64,000 nt of DNA from assembly GCF_001667315.1 (NCBI RefSeq), contig NZ_LZHT01000003.1, positions 62,001-126,000 of the forward strand. Direction: 5' to 3'. The position numbers were made by a program, and so were the translations under genes. Below, piece by piece: positions 17,627 through 27,292 of this stretch. A model generated the notes under the pieces. That model saw only the letters and a program-made list of their open reading frames with translations, did no database searches and had not been told where the DNA came from. This DNA comes from Mycobacterium sp. 852002-10029_SCH5224772. Its GTDB lineage: Bacteria; Actinomycetota; Actinomycetes; Mycobacteriales; Mycobacteriaceae. Every line of letters begins with the position of its first letter. Position 1 is the first letter of the stretch.

Positions 17627-18667
17627 GTGACCGACTTCACGATGGGTGGCGCGCTGGCGCGGGTCCGCGGCGCGCGCCGCCCGGGCCTGGCCATCCGTTC
17701 CCTGGGTGCGGTGGGCGCGGTGGTTCCGCTGCTCGCGCTCGTGTTTGTGCTCGCGACCCTGCTGCTCGAGGCGCTGCCCGCGATCAGGGTCAACGGCCTG
17801 CACTTTTTCACCGCCACCGACTGGATTCCCGGCAACACGTACGGCGACGCCGTCGTCACCCGTGGCGTCCGACATCCGGTCGGCGCCTACTACGGGGCGT
17901 TGCCGCTGATCGTCGGGACCTTGGCGACCTCGGCGATCGCCCTGATCATCGGGGTGCCGGTGTCGATCGGGGCGGCGTTGGTGATCGTGGAGCGGTTGCC
18001 GAAGCGTCTCGCGTCGGCGATTGGGATGGTGCTCGAATTGCTCGCCGGCATCCCCAGCGTCATCGTCGGCCTTTGGGGCGCAATGACGTTCGGGCCGTTC
18101 ATCGCCCACTCCGTGGCTCCGGTGATCGCCCGCAACGCGCCCGACGTGCCGGTGCTCGACTACTTCCGGGGCAACACCGGTAACGGGGAGGGTTTGTTGG
18201 TGTCCGGCCTGGTGCTGGCGGTGATGGTCATTCCCATCATCGCCAGCACCACCCGCGACCTGCTCCGGCAGGTGCCGGTGCTGCCGCGCGAGGGCGCCGT
18301 GGCGCTGGGGATGACCGACTGGGAGTGCGCGCGGCGGGTCACCCTGCCGTGGGTGTCAAGCGGCATCATCGGCGCGGTGGTCCTCGGGTTGGGGCGTGCG
18401 TTGGGCGAGACGATGGCCGTCGCCATGGTGTCGGGCGCGGTGCTGGGCGCGATGCCCACCAATATCTACGCGACGATGACCACGATTGCCGCCACCGTTG
18501 TGTCGCAGCTGGATTCGGCGATGACCGACTTCACCGACTTCGCGGTGAAGACCCTCGCCGAGGTCTCCCTGGTGTTGATGGTGATCACGTTGCTGACCAA
18601 CGTGGCGGCCCGCGCGATGGTGCGCCGGGTGTCGGGCACCGCACTGCCGGTGGGACGAGGTGTCTGA
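17627..18667 (+). CDS. pstC1: Phosphate ABC transporter permease PstC1
   Basis: 346 aa from GTG at 17627; ATG at 17642 is an alternative. Six hydrophobic segments, beginning [19 protein letters not shown], and the binding-protein-dependent permease (EAA) loop [22 protein letters not shown], which contacts Pst[17 protein letters not shown] is typical of PstC. Matches M. tuberculosis Rv0935. The stop overlaps or abuts the pstA2 start, so the two permeases are probably made together. Confidence 0.92.
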   Translation: MTDFTMGGALARVRGARRPGLAIRSLGAVGAVVPLLALVFVLATLLLEALPAIRVNGLHFFTATDWIPGNTYGDAVVTRGVRHPVGAYYGALPLIVGTLATSAIALIIGVPVSIGAALVIVERLPKRLASAIGMVLELLAGIPSVIVGLWGAMTFGPFIAHSVAPVIARNAPDVPVLDYFRGNTGNGEGLLVSGLVLAVMVIPIIASTTRDLLRQVPVLPREGAVALGMTDWECARRVTLPWVSSGIIGAVVLGLGRALGETMAVAMVSGAVLGAMPTNIYATMTTIAATVVSQLDSAMTDFTDFAVKTLAEVSLVLMVITLLTNVAARAMVRRVSGTALPVGRGV

Positions 18668-18668
18668 G

Positions 18669-19517
18669 ATGGTCGGTGCCCGACGCAAGGTCGTCAATGC
18701 GCTGTTCTGGATCGCCTGCGTGTGCTGCCTGGCGGTGGTGGTCGTGCCGACGCTGTGGATGCTGATCGAAGTCGTCGGGCGGGCCCTGCCGGTATTCAAG
18801 TGGAGTGTCCTGACCGAGAACACCCGCGGCAACGGCGGCGGGCTGCGCAACGCCATCATCGGCACCGTGGTCATCGGTGTCGGCGTCATGCTGGTCGGGG
18901 GCACCGTCAGCGTGTTGACCGGGATCTATCTCTCCGAATTCGCCGGCGGCAGAACGCGTTCCATCCTGCGGGGTGCCTATGAGATCTTGTCCGGCATCCC
19001 GTCGATCGTGCTCGGCTACGTCGGCTATCTGGCGCTGGTGGTGAAATTCGGATGGGGGTTTTCCCTGGGGGCCGGGGTGCTGACGCTGTCGGCGATGAGC
19101 ATTCCGTACATCGCCAAGGCCACCGAGTCCGCGCTTGCTCAGGTGCCCACGTCCTACCGGGAGGGGGCCGAGGCGCTCGGGTTGCCGCTCGGCTGGACGC
19201 TGCGCAAGATCGTGCTCAAGTCGGCGATCCCCGGGATCGTCACCGGTCTGCTGGTGGCCCTCGCGCTGGCGGTCGGCGAGACGGCGCCGATGCTGTACAC
19301 GGCGGGCTGGTCGAATTCGGCGCCGAGCGGAAAGCTCACCGACTCACCGGTTGGCTACCTGACCTACCCGATCTGGACGTTCTACAACCTGCCGTCGAAG
19401 ACGGCTCGCGACCTGTCCTACGACGCGGCGTTCCTGCTGATCATCTTCGTGTTCCTGCTGATCATGCTCGGTCGGCTGATCACCTGGTTCGCGCGGCGGC
19501 ACTCGGAATCCGGGTAG
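18669..19517 (+). CDS. pstA2: Phosphate ABC transporter permease PstA2
   Basis: 282 aa from ATG at 18669, one base after the pstC1 stop; GTG at 18660 would overlap pstC1 by 8 bp. Six membrane helices; EAA loop [35 protein letters not shown] and [18 protein letters not shown] are PstA hallmarks. Partner of PstC1 in the phosphate channel; matches M. tuberculosis Rv0936. Last gene of the pst operon; it converges on the response-regulator gene 4 bp away. Confidence 0.92.
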   Translation: MVGARRKVVNALFWIACVCCLAVVVVPTLWMLIEVVGRALPVFKWSVLTENTRGNGGGLRNAIIGTVVIGVGVMLVGGTVSVLTGIYLSEFAGGRTRSILRGAYEILSGIPSIVLGYVGYLALVVKFGWGFSLGAGVLTLSAMSIPYIAKATESALAQVPTSYREGAEALGLPLGWTLRKIVLKSAIPGIVTGLLVALALAVGETAPMLYTAGWSNSAPSGKLTDSPVGYLTYPIWTFYNLPSKTARDLSYDAAFLLIIFVFLLIMLGRLITWFARRHSESG

Positions 19518-19521
19518 CCCG

Positions 19522-19959
19522 TCAGCCGGTCGGCAGCCGCACCACCTGAACGAAGAACTCGTCGATCTGCCGGACCGCCTTCATGAACTGGTCCAGGTCA
19601 ACGGGTTTGGTGACGTAGGCGTTGGCGTGCAGCTTGTAGCTTTTCAGGATGTCCTCCTCCGCCGAGGAGGTGGTGAGCACCACGACTGGAATCTGCGCCA
19701 GCTCAGGGTCGGACTTGATCTTCTCCAGCAGCTGGCGGCCGTCGTATTTGGGCAGGTTCAGGTCGAGCAGGATCAGGTCGGGCCGCGGCGCGTCAGCGAA
19801 CTCACCGCGCCGATACAGGTAATTGAGGCCCTCCTCGCCGTCGTGCGCGACGTGCAGCCTGTTCTTGAGCTTGTTGTGCTCGAACGCTTCGCGGGTGATG
19901 AGCTCGTCGCCCGGATCGTCTTCGACGAGCAGGATGTCGACCACTCTGCCTTCGGTCAT
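19522..19959 (-). CDS. Single-domain response regulator (Rcp1/CheY-like)
   Basis: 145 aa from ATG at 19959. A lone receiver domain: acidic pocket LLVEDDPGD, phospho-acceptor Asp in LILLDLNLPKYDG, switch Thr in VVVLTTSS and Lys in VTKPVDL. There is no output domain. The insert around NYLYRRGEFADAPRPD is typical of receivers paired with phytochrome-like histidine kinases. Start and the kinase stop share one base (TGATG), so it is co-translated with the kinase. It may act as a phosphate sink or an intermediate. Confidence 0.85.
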   Translation of the reverse strand: MTEGRVVDILLVEDDPGDELITREAFEHNKLKNRLHVAHDGEEGLNYLYRRGEFADAPRPDLILLDLNLPKYDGRQLLEKIKSDPELAQIPVVVLTTSSAEEDILKSYKLHANAYVTKPVDLDQFMKAVRQIDEFFVQVVRLPTG

Positions 19960-21557
19960 CACTGATGCGCTCCTTCCAAAGCGACTGAGTCTTGCTCGAC
20001 GGGCACGGGCATGGGCAACGTGAATTCGAATCGCGTCCCCTCGGTGTAGGACGTGTCGATTCGCACGGTGCCGCCGTGGTGTTCGACGATCTTCTTTACC
20101 AACGCAAGGCCGACACCGGTTCCCGCGTACACCTCCCGGCCGTGCAACCGCTGGAAGATGATGAAGACCTTGTCGGAGAATTCCTCCGGGATGCCGATGC
20201 CGTTGTCTGACACGCTCAGCAACCATTCGCCGTCGTGGGTGCCGTCGCCGGGTGCGCATTCGATGACGACGCGGGGCGGGCGATCCTTGTGCCGGAACTT
20301 GATCGCGTTGCCGATGAGGTTCTGCCACAGCATCGTCAGCAGCATCGGATCGCCCACGATCTGCGGGAGCGGCTCCGCCGGCCGCACCACCTCGGCGCCG
20401 GTTTCCTCGATCGCGATGGCCAGGTTGGCCAGGCCGGCGTCGAGCGTCGCGTCGAGCTGCACCTCGGTTTCGGTGGTGCCCAGCCGGCCGACCCGCGAAA
20501 AAGTGAGCAGGTCGTTGATCAGCGCCTGCATGCGTTTGGCGCCGTCGACCGCGAATCCGATGTACTCGATGCCGCGCTCGTCGAGCTTGTCGCTGTATCG
20601 CTTCTCCAGCAGCTGGCAGAAGGAGGCGACCTTGCGCAGTGGTTCCTGCAGGTCATGGGAGGCGACGTAGGCGAACTGTTCGAGTTCGGTGTTGGAGCGG
20701 CGCAATTCGGCGGTCTGCTCATCGAGCAGGGTTTGGGCCGAACGGGACACGTCGAGCTCTTCGACCATGCGTTTGCGCATGCTCTCCACGTCGATAGCCA
20801 TCTTGCGAATATCCTTGGGCCGCTTGGGCGCCGAGATGGTTTCGTCGAAGTTGCCCTGGGTGATCCGGCGGCAAGCCGCGGCCAGATTCGCGATCGGCCG
20901 GGTGATCGCGGCGCGACTCAGCAACCCCAGCAGCAGGGCTGAGCCCAACACGATCAACACCATGGCGCCCAGCACCCAGTCGCGCCAGCCGTTGATGTCG
21001 TTGAGCTCGTCGGCGGCACTCGTCGCCGCATCCGACAGGTGCGCGTTCTGAGTATCGAAAAGCACTCGCAGACGGTCGAATTTGGCCTTGCCGAGGTCGG
21101 CCGTCGGGGTGCTGACGACAGTGGGAGCCTTCGGGGTGACTCCCGCGATGACCGGTTCGGCATAGCTGGTTCGCCAATCGGAGGCGGCCGATTCAATGGC
21201 CTCCAGATCGGCCATCAGCCCCGCGCGCCCGCCCAGCAGCCGCCGAATCTCGTCGGCGGCCGCCTGTTCGGCGCGTTGCCCGTCGTAATACGGCGCGAGG
21301 AACTGCCGGTCGGCGGAGATCAGGTAACCGCGCAGGCCCGTCTCCTGGTCCCGCAATGCCGCCTGCAGGTGGGTCGCCGCGACGCGCGCCGGCTGTATCT
21401 GGTCGCCCATCTGGCGCGAAACCTCGTCGGCGCGTTGCAATAACAAGGCGCCGACCGCCGCCCAGACGAGGACCATTGCGCCCATACCCCACAGGACGAG
21501 GGCCAGCAGTCCGCGCACGGTGAGTTGCGATAGCCGAAGTTGGCGCAACGCGTTCAC
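19959..21557 (-). CDS. CHASE3/HAMP sensor histidine kinase
   Basis: 532 aa from GTG at 21557, which forms a GTGA overlap with the upstream phosphatase stop. Membrane helix about residues 13-37; extracytoplasmic CHASE3-like region (about 38-180, with ALRDQETGLRGYLISADR); second helix (about 192-213); HAMP linker; HisKA dimerisation with FAYVASHDLQEPLRKV (His phospho-acceptor); HATPase with N-box LWQNLIGNAIKF, G1 SDNGIGIPEEF and G2 GTGVGLALVKKIV. The ligand is unknown. The likely partners are the receivers encoded on either side. Confidence 0.87.
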   Translation of the reverse strand: MNALRQLRLSQLTVRGLLALVLWGMGAMVLVWAAVGALLLQRADEVSRQMGDQIQPARVAATHLQAALRDQETGLRGYLISADRQFLAPYYDGQRAEQAAADEIRRLLGGRAGLMADLEAIESAASDWRTSYAEPVIAGVTPKAPTVVSTPTADLGKAKFDRLRVLFDTQNAHLSDAATSAADELNDINGWRDWVLGAMVLIVLGSALLLGLLSRAAITRPIANLAAACRRITQGNFDETISAPKRPKDIRKMAIDVESMRKRMVEELDVSRSAQTLLDEQTAELRRSNTELEQFAYVASHDLQEPLRKVASFCQLLEKRYSDKLDERGIEYIGFAVDGAKRMQALINDLLTFSRVGRLGTTETEVQLDATLDAGLANLAIAIEETGAEVVRPAEPLPQIVGDPMLLTMLWQNLIGNAIKFRHKDRPPRVVIECAPGDGTHDGEWLLSVSDNGIGIPEEFSDKVFIIFQRLHGREVYAGTGVGLALVKKIVEHHGGTVRIDTSYTEGTRFEFTLPMPVPVEQDSVALEGAHQ

Positions 21558-22756
21558 CTCGTTGTCCTCTCGATCCGGAGCACGGCGATGTCGTCGGTGA
21601 GGCCCCCACGCGGCTCGGCGAGTTCCTGGGCGCCGTCGATGAGGGCGTCGACGAACGCCGGGCCGGGTCGGTTTGCGTGCGAGCGGGCCAGCTCGAGCAG
21701 GCCGTCCTCGCCGAGCCGTTCGGTTCCCTGTCCCGAATATCCCTCGTAGAGCCCGTCGGTCAGCAACAGCAGGCCGTGACCCGCGGGCAGCTCCAGCTCG
21801 TGGCGGGGCCAGTCGCCGGCGCGCAGGCCCAGGGCCGGGCCGCCCGGCGGCTCCACCCACTCCACCGCGCCGCCGCCCTGCAGCAGCATCCCCGGATGGC
21901 CGGCGCGGATGACGCCGACCCGCGGGCGCTCGGGTGAGATCTCGAGCGTGAGCACGGTCGCGAAAATGCCGGTGCCGGTGCGTTCCGAATACAGCACCCG
22001 CTCCAGCTGCCGCATCACGTCGACGCCGTGCACGCCCGCAAAGGTGAGCGTCCGAAACGCGATCCGCAGCGCCGCGCCCAGGGCGGCCTCGTGCGGGCCG
22101 TGCCCGGCGACGTCGCCGATCAGGACGTGCACGATCCGGTCGGGGGTCTGGATGACGTCGTAGAAGTCACCGCAGAGCAGGGCGTCTTCGCGGCTGGGCC
22201 GGTATCGGGCGACGATGTCGACGCCCGGGTTGTCCAGCAGCAGCGGGGAGGGCAGCAGTCCGCGTTCCAGCAGTGCGTTCTCCCGGGTCCGCAGCTGGCT
22301 CGCGCGCAGATCGGCGGCGATGAGCTCGGCGCGCTTGCGCTCGATCGCGTACAGCAGCGCCCGGCGCAGCATTTCCGGCTCGACGCGGCCCTTGACCAGG
22401 TAGTCCTGGGCACCGGCGGCGACCGCGGACGCCCCGAAGTACTCGTCGTTCAGGCCGGTCAGCACGACGATCGGGACGGTGGCGTCCAGCTTGGCGACGC
22501 GGTCCAGCGCGTCGATCCCGCTGGCGTCGGGCAGGTGCAGATCCAGCAGCACGCAGTCGGGTCGGGCGGATTCCAGCTCACGTTCCGCGTCCGCCATCGA
22601 TTTGGCCCACACGACCCGGGTGTCGGTGACGGCGTCGGTGATCAGGTCTTCCACCAGGACCGCGTCGGCGCGGTCGTCCTCGACCAAGAGCAACGACAAC
22701 GGCTGCGGTGACTGCCGCTGCGCGGGCGGCGTGACCGCCGCACGCGCCGGGATCAA
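21554..22756 (-). CDS. Response regulator fused to SpoIIE/RsbU-type PP2C phosphatase
   Basis: 400 aa. Receiver domain about residues 18-140 (LLVEDDRADAVLVED, Asp in CVLLDLHLPDASG, Lys in DYLVKG), short linker (about 140-185), then a PP2C/SpoIIE domain with GDFYDVIQ, VLIGDVAGHGPHEAALGAALRIAF, LLLTDGLYEGY and GLTDDIAVLRI, keeping the metal-binding Asp residues. Such proteins dephosphorylate STAS anti-anti-sigma factors and so release sigma factors. The start is uncertain: TTG at 22756 lacks a well-spaced ribosome site. First gene of an overlapping three-gene unit. Confidence 0.85.
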   Translation of the reverse strand: MIPARAAVTPPAQRQSPQPLSLLLVEDDRADAVLVEDLITDAVTDTRVVWAKSMADAERELESARPDCVLLDLHLPDASGIDALDRVAKLDATVPIVVLTGLNDEYFGASAVAAGAQDYLVKGRVEPEMLRRALLYAIERKRAELIAADLRASQLRTRENALLERGLLPSPLLLDNPGVDIVARYRPSREDALLCGDFYDVIQTPDRIVHVLIGDVAGHGPHEAALGAALRIAFRTLTFAGVHGVDVMRQLERVLYSERTGTGIFATVLTLEISPERPRVGVIRAGHPGMLLQGGGAVEWVEPPGGPALGLRAGDWPRHELELPAGHGLLLLTDGLYEGYSGQGTERLGEDGLLELARSHANRPGPAFVDALIDGAQELAEPRGGLTDDIAVLRIERTTR

Positions 22757-22953
22757 TTCCCGGCCATCTGTCGACGGGTGTGGGAAGTCACGTTCCGCAC
22801 TGCAGTCCCCCTGGCCGCGATAAGACCCTTGCTCGGTGGCGGCGATCCGACGAGATAGCCGGTGACTGTTTACCGACCGTCGGCTTGGACTTCACGCGCC
22901 GTGGCGATCCTATGCGGTGCGGACGGCGTTTTCCCAACAGCCCCGCGAAACGA

Positions 22954-24123
22954 TCAGCGCAGCAGCGCCCGCGACATCACCACGCGCTGAATCTGATTGG
23001 TGCCCTCATAGATCTGGGTGATCTTGGCGTCCCGCATCATCCGCTCGACGGGGAAATCGACGGTGTAGCCGGCGCCGCCGAACAGTTGCACCGCGTCCGT
23101 GGTGACCTCCATCGCGACGTCGGAGGCCAGGCACTTCGACGCCGCGGAGATGAAGCCCAGGTGGGATTCGCCGCGCTCGGCGCGCGCGGCGGCGTGATAG
23201 ACCATCAGCCGCGCGGACTCCACCTTCATCGCCATGTCGGCGAGCATGAACTGCACACCTTGGTTGTCGCTGACCGGACGGTCGAACTGCTTGCGGTCCT
23301 TGGTGTAGGCGATGGCGGCGTCCAGCGCGCCCTGCGCGATACCGACCGCCTGGGCGCCGATCGTGGGCCGGGTGTGATCCAGCGTCGCCAGCGCGGTCTT
23401 GAAGCCGGTACCCGGCTCGCCGATGATCCGATCCCCCGGGATGCGGCAGTTCTCGAAGTACAGCTCGGTGGTCGGCGACCCCTTGATCCCCAGCTTCTTT
23501 TCCTTCGGGCCGACGGTGAAACCCTCGTCGTCGCGGTGGACCATGAACGCCGAGATCCCGTTGGCGCCCTTGTCCGGATCGGTCACCGCCATCACCGTGT
23601 ACCAGCTCGACTTGCCGCCGTTGGTGATCCAGCACTTGGCGCCGTTGAGAATCCAGTCGTCCCCGTCGGCCTTGGCCCGGGTCCGCATCGAGGCCGCGTC
23701 GCTGCCGGCCTCACGCTCGGACAGCGCATAGGACGCCATCGCCGAGCCGTCCGCGACCGACGGCAGCACCTGCTTCTTCAGCTCATCGGAGCCGCGCAGG
23801 ATCAGGCCCATCGTGCCCAGCTTGTTGACCGCGGGGATCAGCGACGCCGACGCATCGACGCGGGCGACCTCTTCGATGACGATGCACGCCGCGACCGAAT
23901 CAGCGCCCTGCCCGCCGAACTCCTCGGGCACATGCACGGCGTTGAACCCCGACGCGTTCAGGGCCTCCAGCGCCTCCTGCGGGAAACGGGAGTTCTCGTC
24001 GACGTCGGCGGCGTGCGGGGCGATCTCCTTCTCCGCCAACGCCCGGATCGCCGCCCGCAACTCCTGGTGCTCCTCGGGAAGTTGGAACAGATCGAAGTCG
24101 GGGTTTCCGGCCCATCCAGCCAT
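22954..24123 (-). CDS. fadE25: Acyl-CoA dehydrogenase FadE25
   Basis: 389 aa with an AGGAGG site before the ATG. FAD enzyme for the first step of beta-oxidation. Visible are YALSEREAGSDAASM (substrate/FAD contact), GAKCWITNGG, and the C-terminal QIYEGTNQIQRVVMSRALL, whose Glu is at the catalytic-base position of most acyl-CoA dehydrogenases. Matches M. tuberculosis Rv3274c (389 aa) in length and place. Chain-length preference cannot be read from the sequence. Confidence 0.93.
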   Translation of the reverse strand: MAGWAGNPDFDLFQLPEEHQELRAAIRALAEKEIAPHAADVDENSRFPQEALEALNASGFNAVHVPEEFGGQGADSVAACIVIEEVARVDASASLIPAVNKLGTMGLILRGSDELKKQVLPSVADGSAMASYALSEREAGSDAASMRTRAKADGDDWILNGAKCWITNGGKSSWYTVMAVTDPDKGANGISAFMVHRDDEGFTVGPKEKKLGIKGSPTTELYFENCRIPGDRIIGEPGTGFKTALATLDHTRPTIGAQAVGIAQGALDAAIAYTKDRKQFDRPVSDNQGVQFMLADMAMKVESARLMVYHAAARAERGESHLGFISAASKCLASDVAMEVTTDAVQLFGGAGYTVDFPVERMMRDAKITQIYEGTNQIQRVVMSRALLR

Positions 24124-24147
24124 CGTGAGCGCCTCCTCATCTCCTTG

Positions 24148-24675
24148 CTACTCGCCGGTAACTTTACCCTGACGTTGCTGCAGCGCCGCATCCTTGGCCC
24201 GCACGCTCTCGGCCAGGTGCTGCTGGAAGTCGACGATGCGCGCCCGCAGCGCCGGGTCCGACGACCCGAGAATGCGCACGGCGAGCAGGCCGGCGTTGCG
24301 GGCGCCGCCGATCGAGACCGTCGCCACCGGCACCCCGGCGGGCATCTGCACGATCGACAGCAACGAGTCCAGGCCGTCGAGGCGCGCCAGCGGCACCGGC
24401 ACGCCGATCACCGGCAGCGGCGTCGCCGCCGCGACCATTCCGGGCAGGTGCGCCGCTCCCCCGGCCCCGGCGATGATCACCTCGATGCCGCGCCCGGCGG
24501 CGTCGCGGGCGTAGTCGAACATCACCTGGGGGGTGCGGTGCGCCGAGACGACCCGGACCTCGGCGGGTACGTCGAACTCGGCCAGCGCGGCCGCCGCGTC
24601 CTGCATCACCGACCAGTCGCTGTCGCTGCCCATGATCACACCGACCCGAGCCTGCTGAGTGCTACCCGTGGTCAT
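24148..24675 (-). CDS. purE: N5-carboxyaminoimidazole ribonucleotide mutase PurE
   Basis: 175 aa. Class I Pur[14 protein letters not shown] near the N-terminus, SAHRTP, and [17 protein letters not shown] form the nucleotide and CO2-handling site. It converts N5-CAIR, the product of PurK, to CAIR in purine synthesis. The start lies inside the 3' end of purK (14-bp overlap), indicating translational coupling. Orthologue of Rv3275c. Confidence 0.95.
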   Translation of the reverse strand: MTTGSTQQARVGVIMGSDSDWSVMQDAAAALAEFDVPAEVRVVSAHRTPQVMFDYARDAAGRGIEVIIAGAGGAAHLPGMVAAATPLPVIGVPVPLARLDGLDSLLSIVQMPAGVPVATVSIGGARNAGLLAVRILGSSDPALRARIVDFQQHLAESVRAKDAALQQRQGKVTGE

Positions 24676-26008
24676 CTACGCCGCTTCTCCCGCCTTTTCC
24701 GATCGCACTGCTCTGCTTATCGTCGCCGGCGTGCGGATCCCATCCGTCCGTCCACTGCCCGTGTGACAACCAGTGTGCCGCCAACTCGGCGCGTTCCCGC
24801 AGCTTCGCCACGTTTGGCTGATCCGCCGGCCCGGAGGCGACGAAGTTGATGTGGCCGACCTTGCGGCCGGGGCGTTCCTGTTTGCCGTACAGGTGGACGC
24901 GGGCGTCCGGCATCCGCGCAAACAGATGGTGCAGCCGCTCATCGAGAGACATCGCGGCCGGTGTCGCGGCGCCCAGCACGTTAGCCATCACGGTCAGCGG
25001 CGCGATGGCGTCGGTGTCGCCGAGCGGATAGTCCAGCACCGCGCGCAGATGCTGTTCGAACTGACTGGTGCGCGACCCGTCCATGGTCCAGTGCCCCGAG
25101 TTGTGCGGCCGCATCGCCAGCTCGTTGACAAGCAGCGCCCCCTCGACCGTCTCGAACAGCTCGACCGCGAGCACGCCGACCACCCCGAGCTCGCCGGCCA
25201 GCCGCAGGGCCAGCTGCTGCGCGTCGGCGGCCAGGTTTTCGGGGTCGTCGGGCAGGCCCGGCGCGGGGGCGATCACCTGCACGCAGATCCCGTCGCGCTG
25301 CACGGTCTCGACGAGCGGCCACGCCGCGCCCTGGCCGAACGGCGACCGCGCCACCAGCGCCGACAGTTCGCGGCGCAGGTTCACCTGCTCCTCGGCCATC
25401 ACCGGCACCTCGTCGGCCAGAAACGCGGCCGCGATCTCGCGGGCGTGCGAGGGGTCGCGGGCCATCCGCACCCCGCGCCCGTCGTAACCGCCGCGGATCG
25501 CCTTGACCACCACGGGGCCGGCGATCTCGCGCGCGAAGGCATCGAGTTCGTCGACGCTTCGGATCTCTGCATAGCGGGGCACCGGGACGCCGAGGGCCTC
25601 CAACCGCCGACGCATCACGAGCTTGTCCTGGGCGTGCACCAGCGCCTGCGGCGGCGGCGCCACATTGACGCCCTCGGCGACCAGCTTGTCCAGCAGCTCG
25701 GTGGGCACATGCTCGTGGTCGAAGGTCAGCACGTCGGCGCCCGCGGCCACCCGGCGCAGGTCTTCGAGGTCGGTGTGCGAACCGATCACGACGTCGGGCG
25801 CGATCAGCGCGGCCGATTCGTCGGCGGCGGTGGCCAACACCCGCAGCGTCTGCCCCAGAGCGATCGCCGCCTGGTGGGTCATCCGGGCGAGCTGGCCGCC
25901 GCCGACCATCGCGACGACGGGGGTGGCCCGGGGAACGGCGCGGGCAGCCGCGGGCGGCGTTTCGAGGGGGGCTGCGCCCGGCGGGCGTGTACTCGGCACG
26001 GCCATCAT
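24662..26008 (-). CDS. purK: N5-carboxyaminoimidazole ribonucleotide synthase PurK
   Basis: 448 aa from ATG at 26008 (ATG at 26005 or an in-frame TTG at 26026 are alternatives). ATP-grasp enzyme forming N5-CAIR from AIR, bicarbonate and ATP. Visible: [21 protein letters not shown] (N-terminal nucleotide fold), [22 protein letters not shown] (ATP-grasp), and [14 protein letters not shown]. The first 35 residues are Pro/Ala-rich and variable. Coupled to purE by a 14-bp overlap. Orthologue of Rv3276c. Confidence 0.94.
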   Translation of the reverse strand: MMAVPSTRPPGAAPLETPPAAARAVPRATPVVAMVGGGQLARMTHQAAIALGQTLRVLATAADESAALIAPDVVIGSHTDLEDLRRVAAGADVLTFDHEHVPTELLDKLVAEGVNVAPPPQALVHAQDKLVMRRRLEALGVPVPRYAEIRSVDELDAFAREIAGPVVVKAIRGGYDGRGVRMARDPSHAREIAAAFLADEVPVMAEEQVNLRRELSALVARSPFGQGAAWPLVETVQRDGICVQVIAPAPGLPDDPENLAADAQQLALRLAGELGVVGVLAVELFETVEGALLVNELAMRPHNSGHWTMDGSRTSQFEQHLRAVLDYPLGDTDAIAPLTVMANVLGAATPAAMSLDERLHHLFARMPDARVHLYGKQERPGRKVGHINFVASGPADQPNVAKLRERAELAAHWLSHGQWTDGWDPHAGDDKQSSAIGKGGRSGVDDHG

Positions 26009-26104
26009 GGTGTCACGGCGGGACAAACCGACGCCAAAAGCGTGTTGACCGGGCCTGACACCGAATCGTTATGGACAATTTTGCGTCGAATTTGTGTCCG
26101 TCCG

Positions 26105-26110
26105 TACACT
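26105..26110 (+). promoter_or_regulatory. Leaderless-type -10 box of the GtrA gene
   Basis: TACACT lies eight bases before the GTG at 26119. No ribosome-binding site is present in the intervening bases. Confidence 0.5.
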
Positions 26111-26118
26111 GACGTGTT

Positions 26119-26778
26119 GTGTCCTTCGCCGAAGCCACGATCGCGCGTCTGCCAAGGGTTTTGCAGCCCTATTTGCTACGCCACCACGAACTGATCAAAT
26201 TCGCCATTGTCGGCGGTACCACGTTCGTCATCGACTCGGCGATTTTCTACACGCTCAAGCTGACAATTCTTGAACCCAAACCGGTGACCGCGAAGGTGAT
26301 CGCCGGCATCGTGGCGGTCATCGCGTCCTACGTACTGAACCGGGAATGGAGCTTCCGCAACCGTGGCGGGCGCGAGCGTCACCACGAGGCGCTGCTGTTC
26401 TTCGCGTTCAGCGGCGTGGGGGTGCTGCTTTCCATGGCGCCGCTGTGGTTCTCCAGCTACGTGTTGCAGCTGCGCGAGCCGACGGTGTCGCTGGCGGCGG
26501 AAAACGTCGCCGACTTCATCTCGGCCTACATCATCGGAAACCTGTTGCAGATGGCGTTCCGCTTCTGGGCGTTTCGGCGCTGGGTATTTCCCGACCAGTT
26601 TGTCCGCACTCCCGACAAGGTCCTGGAATCCGCCCTCACCGCCGGCGGTATTGCCGAGATCTTCGAGGACGAGATCGAGGGCGGCAACGTCACGTTGCTG
26701 CGCGCCTGGCGTAATCGGGCCGGGCGCCTGGGTCAGCTGGGCGATTCCTCGGAACCCAGGGTGTCGAAGACTTCGTGA
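26119..26778 (+). CDS. GtrA-family membrane protein (Rv3277-like)
   Basis: 219 aa from GTG. Four hydrophobic helices in the GtrA arrangement; HHELIKFAIVGGTTFVIDSAIFYTL and VIASYVLNREWSFRN are diagnostic. GtrA proteins are thought to flip polyprenyl-phosphate-linked sugars across the membrane for cell-wall glycan decoration; this has not been shown for this member as far as I know. The C-terminal tail (about 50 residues) is acidic and cytoplasmic-looking. The last 46 bp overlap the 3' end of the convergent PH-domain gene. Confidence 0.85.
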   Translation: MSFAEATIARLPRVLQPYLLRHHELIKFAIVGGTTFVIDSAIFYTLKLTILEPKPVTAKVIAGIVAVIASYVLNREWSFRNRGGRERHHEALLFFAFSGVGVLLSMAPLWFSSYVLQLREPTVSLAAENVADFISAYIIGNLLQMAFRFWAFRRWVFPDQFVRTPDKVLESALTAGGIAEIFEDEIEGGNVTLLRAWRNRAGRLGQLGDSSEPRVSKTS

Positions 26779-27251
26779 TATAGCAGCGCGTGCACCTCGC
26801 GCAGCCGCGGAATGTCGTAGAACTCCAACGGATCTTGTGACGCCGATTCGATGATCAGTGTCCCGGTGCGGAACATTCGCTCGGTGATCCGGTCGCGAAA
26901 TTCCACACTGTTGATCCGGGCCAGCGGGATATCGATGCCGGTGCGCGTCAACACCCCGTGCCGAAACATCACCCGCCGGTTGGTCACCACGAAATGGGTC
27001 GTCAGCCAGCTTCCGAACGGCCACAGCGTCAGCCAGCCCACGATCACCAGCCAGATCCCCCAGATGACGCCGTAGATGATGTTCTTGGCGAGCTGCTCCC
27101 AGTGCGTCGAGTTCAGGTAACCGGAGCCGAACGCCGCAAGCCCGGTCGTCAGGAGCAATACCAGCACCGGCCAGATCAATCGCTTCCAGTGCGGGTGGCG
27201 GTGCACGATGACGTGCTCGCCGGCGGCCAGCACATTGTCCGGATAGCCCAT
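26733..27251 (-). CDS. Bacterial PH-domain membrane protein (Rv3278c-like)
   Basis: 172 aa from ATG at 27251. Two hydrophobic helices in a hairpin (RLIWPVLVLLLTTGLAAFGSGYL and IIYGVIWGIWLVIVGWLTLW) followed by a bPH2-type domain (about residues 85-160: FVVTNRRVMFRHGVLTRTGIDIPLARINSVEF). Such proteins are common in actinobacteria but their role is unknown. Orthologue by position of M. tuberculosis Rv3278c. Its last 46 bp overlap the GtrA gene on the opposite strand. Confidence 0.85.
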   Translation of the reverse strand: MGYPDNVLAAGEHVIVHRHPHWKRLIWPVLVLLLTTGLAAFGSGYLNSTHWEQLAKNIIYGVIWGIWLVIVGWLTLWPFGSWLTTHFVVTNRRVMFRHGVLTRTGIDIPLARINSVEFRDRITERMFRTGTLIIESASQDPLEFYDIPRLREVHALLYHEVFDTLGSEESPS

Positions 27252-27259
27252 GCCCGCCG

Positions 27260-27265
27260 ACCTTA
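27260..27265 (-). promoter_or_regulatory. Leaderless-type -10 box of the PH-domain gene
   Basis: TAAGGT on the minus strand lies eight bases before the ATG at 27251, with no ribosome-binding site. Confidence 0.45.
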
Positions 27266-27292
27266 GCTGCGCGACGCGACAACCCGGGCCAA

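Noticed and set aside
22780..24849. 689-residue plus-strand frame over fadE25 and purE
   Set aside because: Antisense to two well-supported genes, with shadow-type composition rich in R, G and H.
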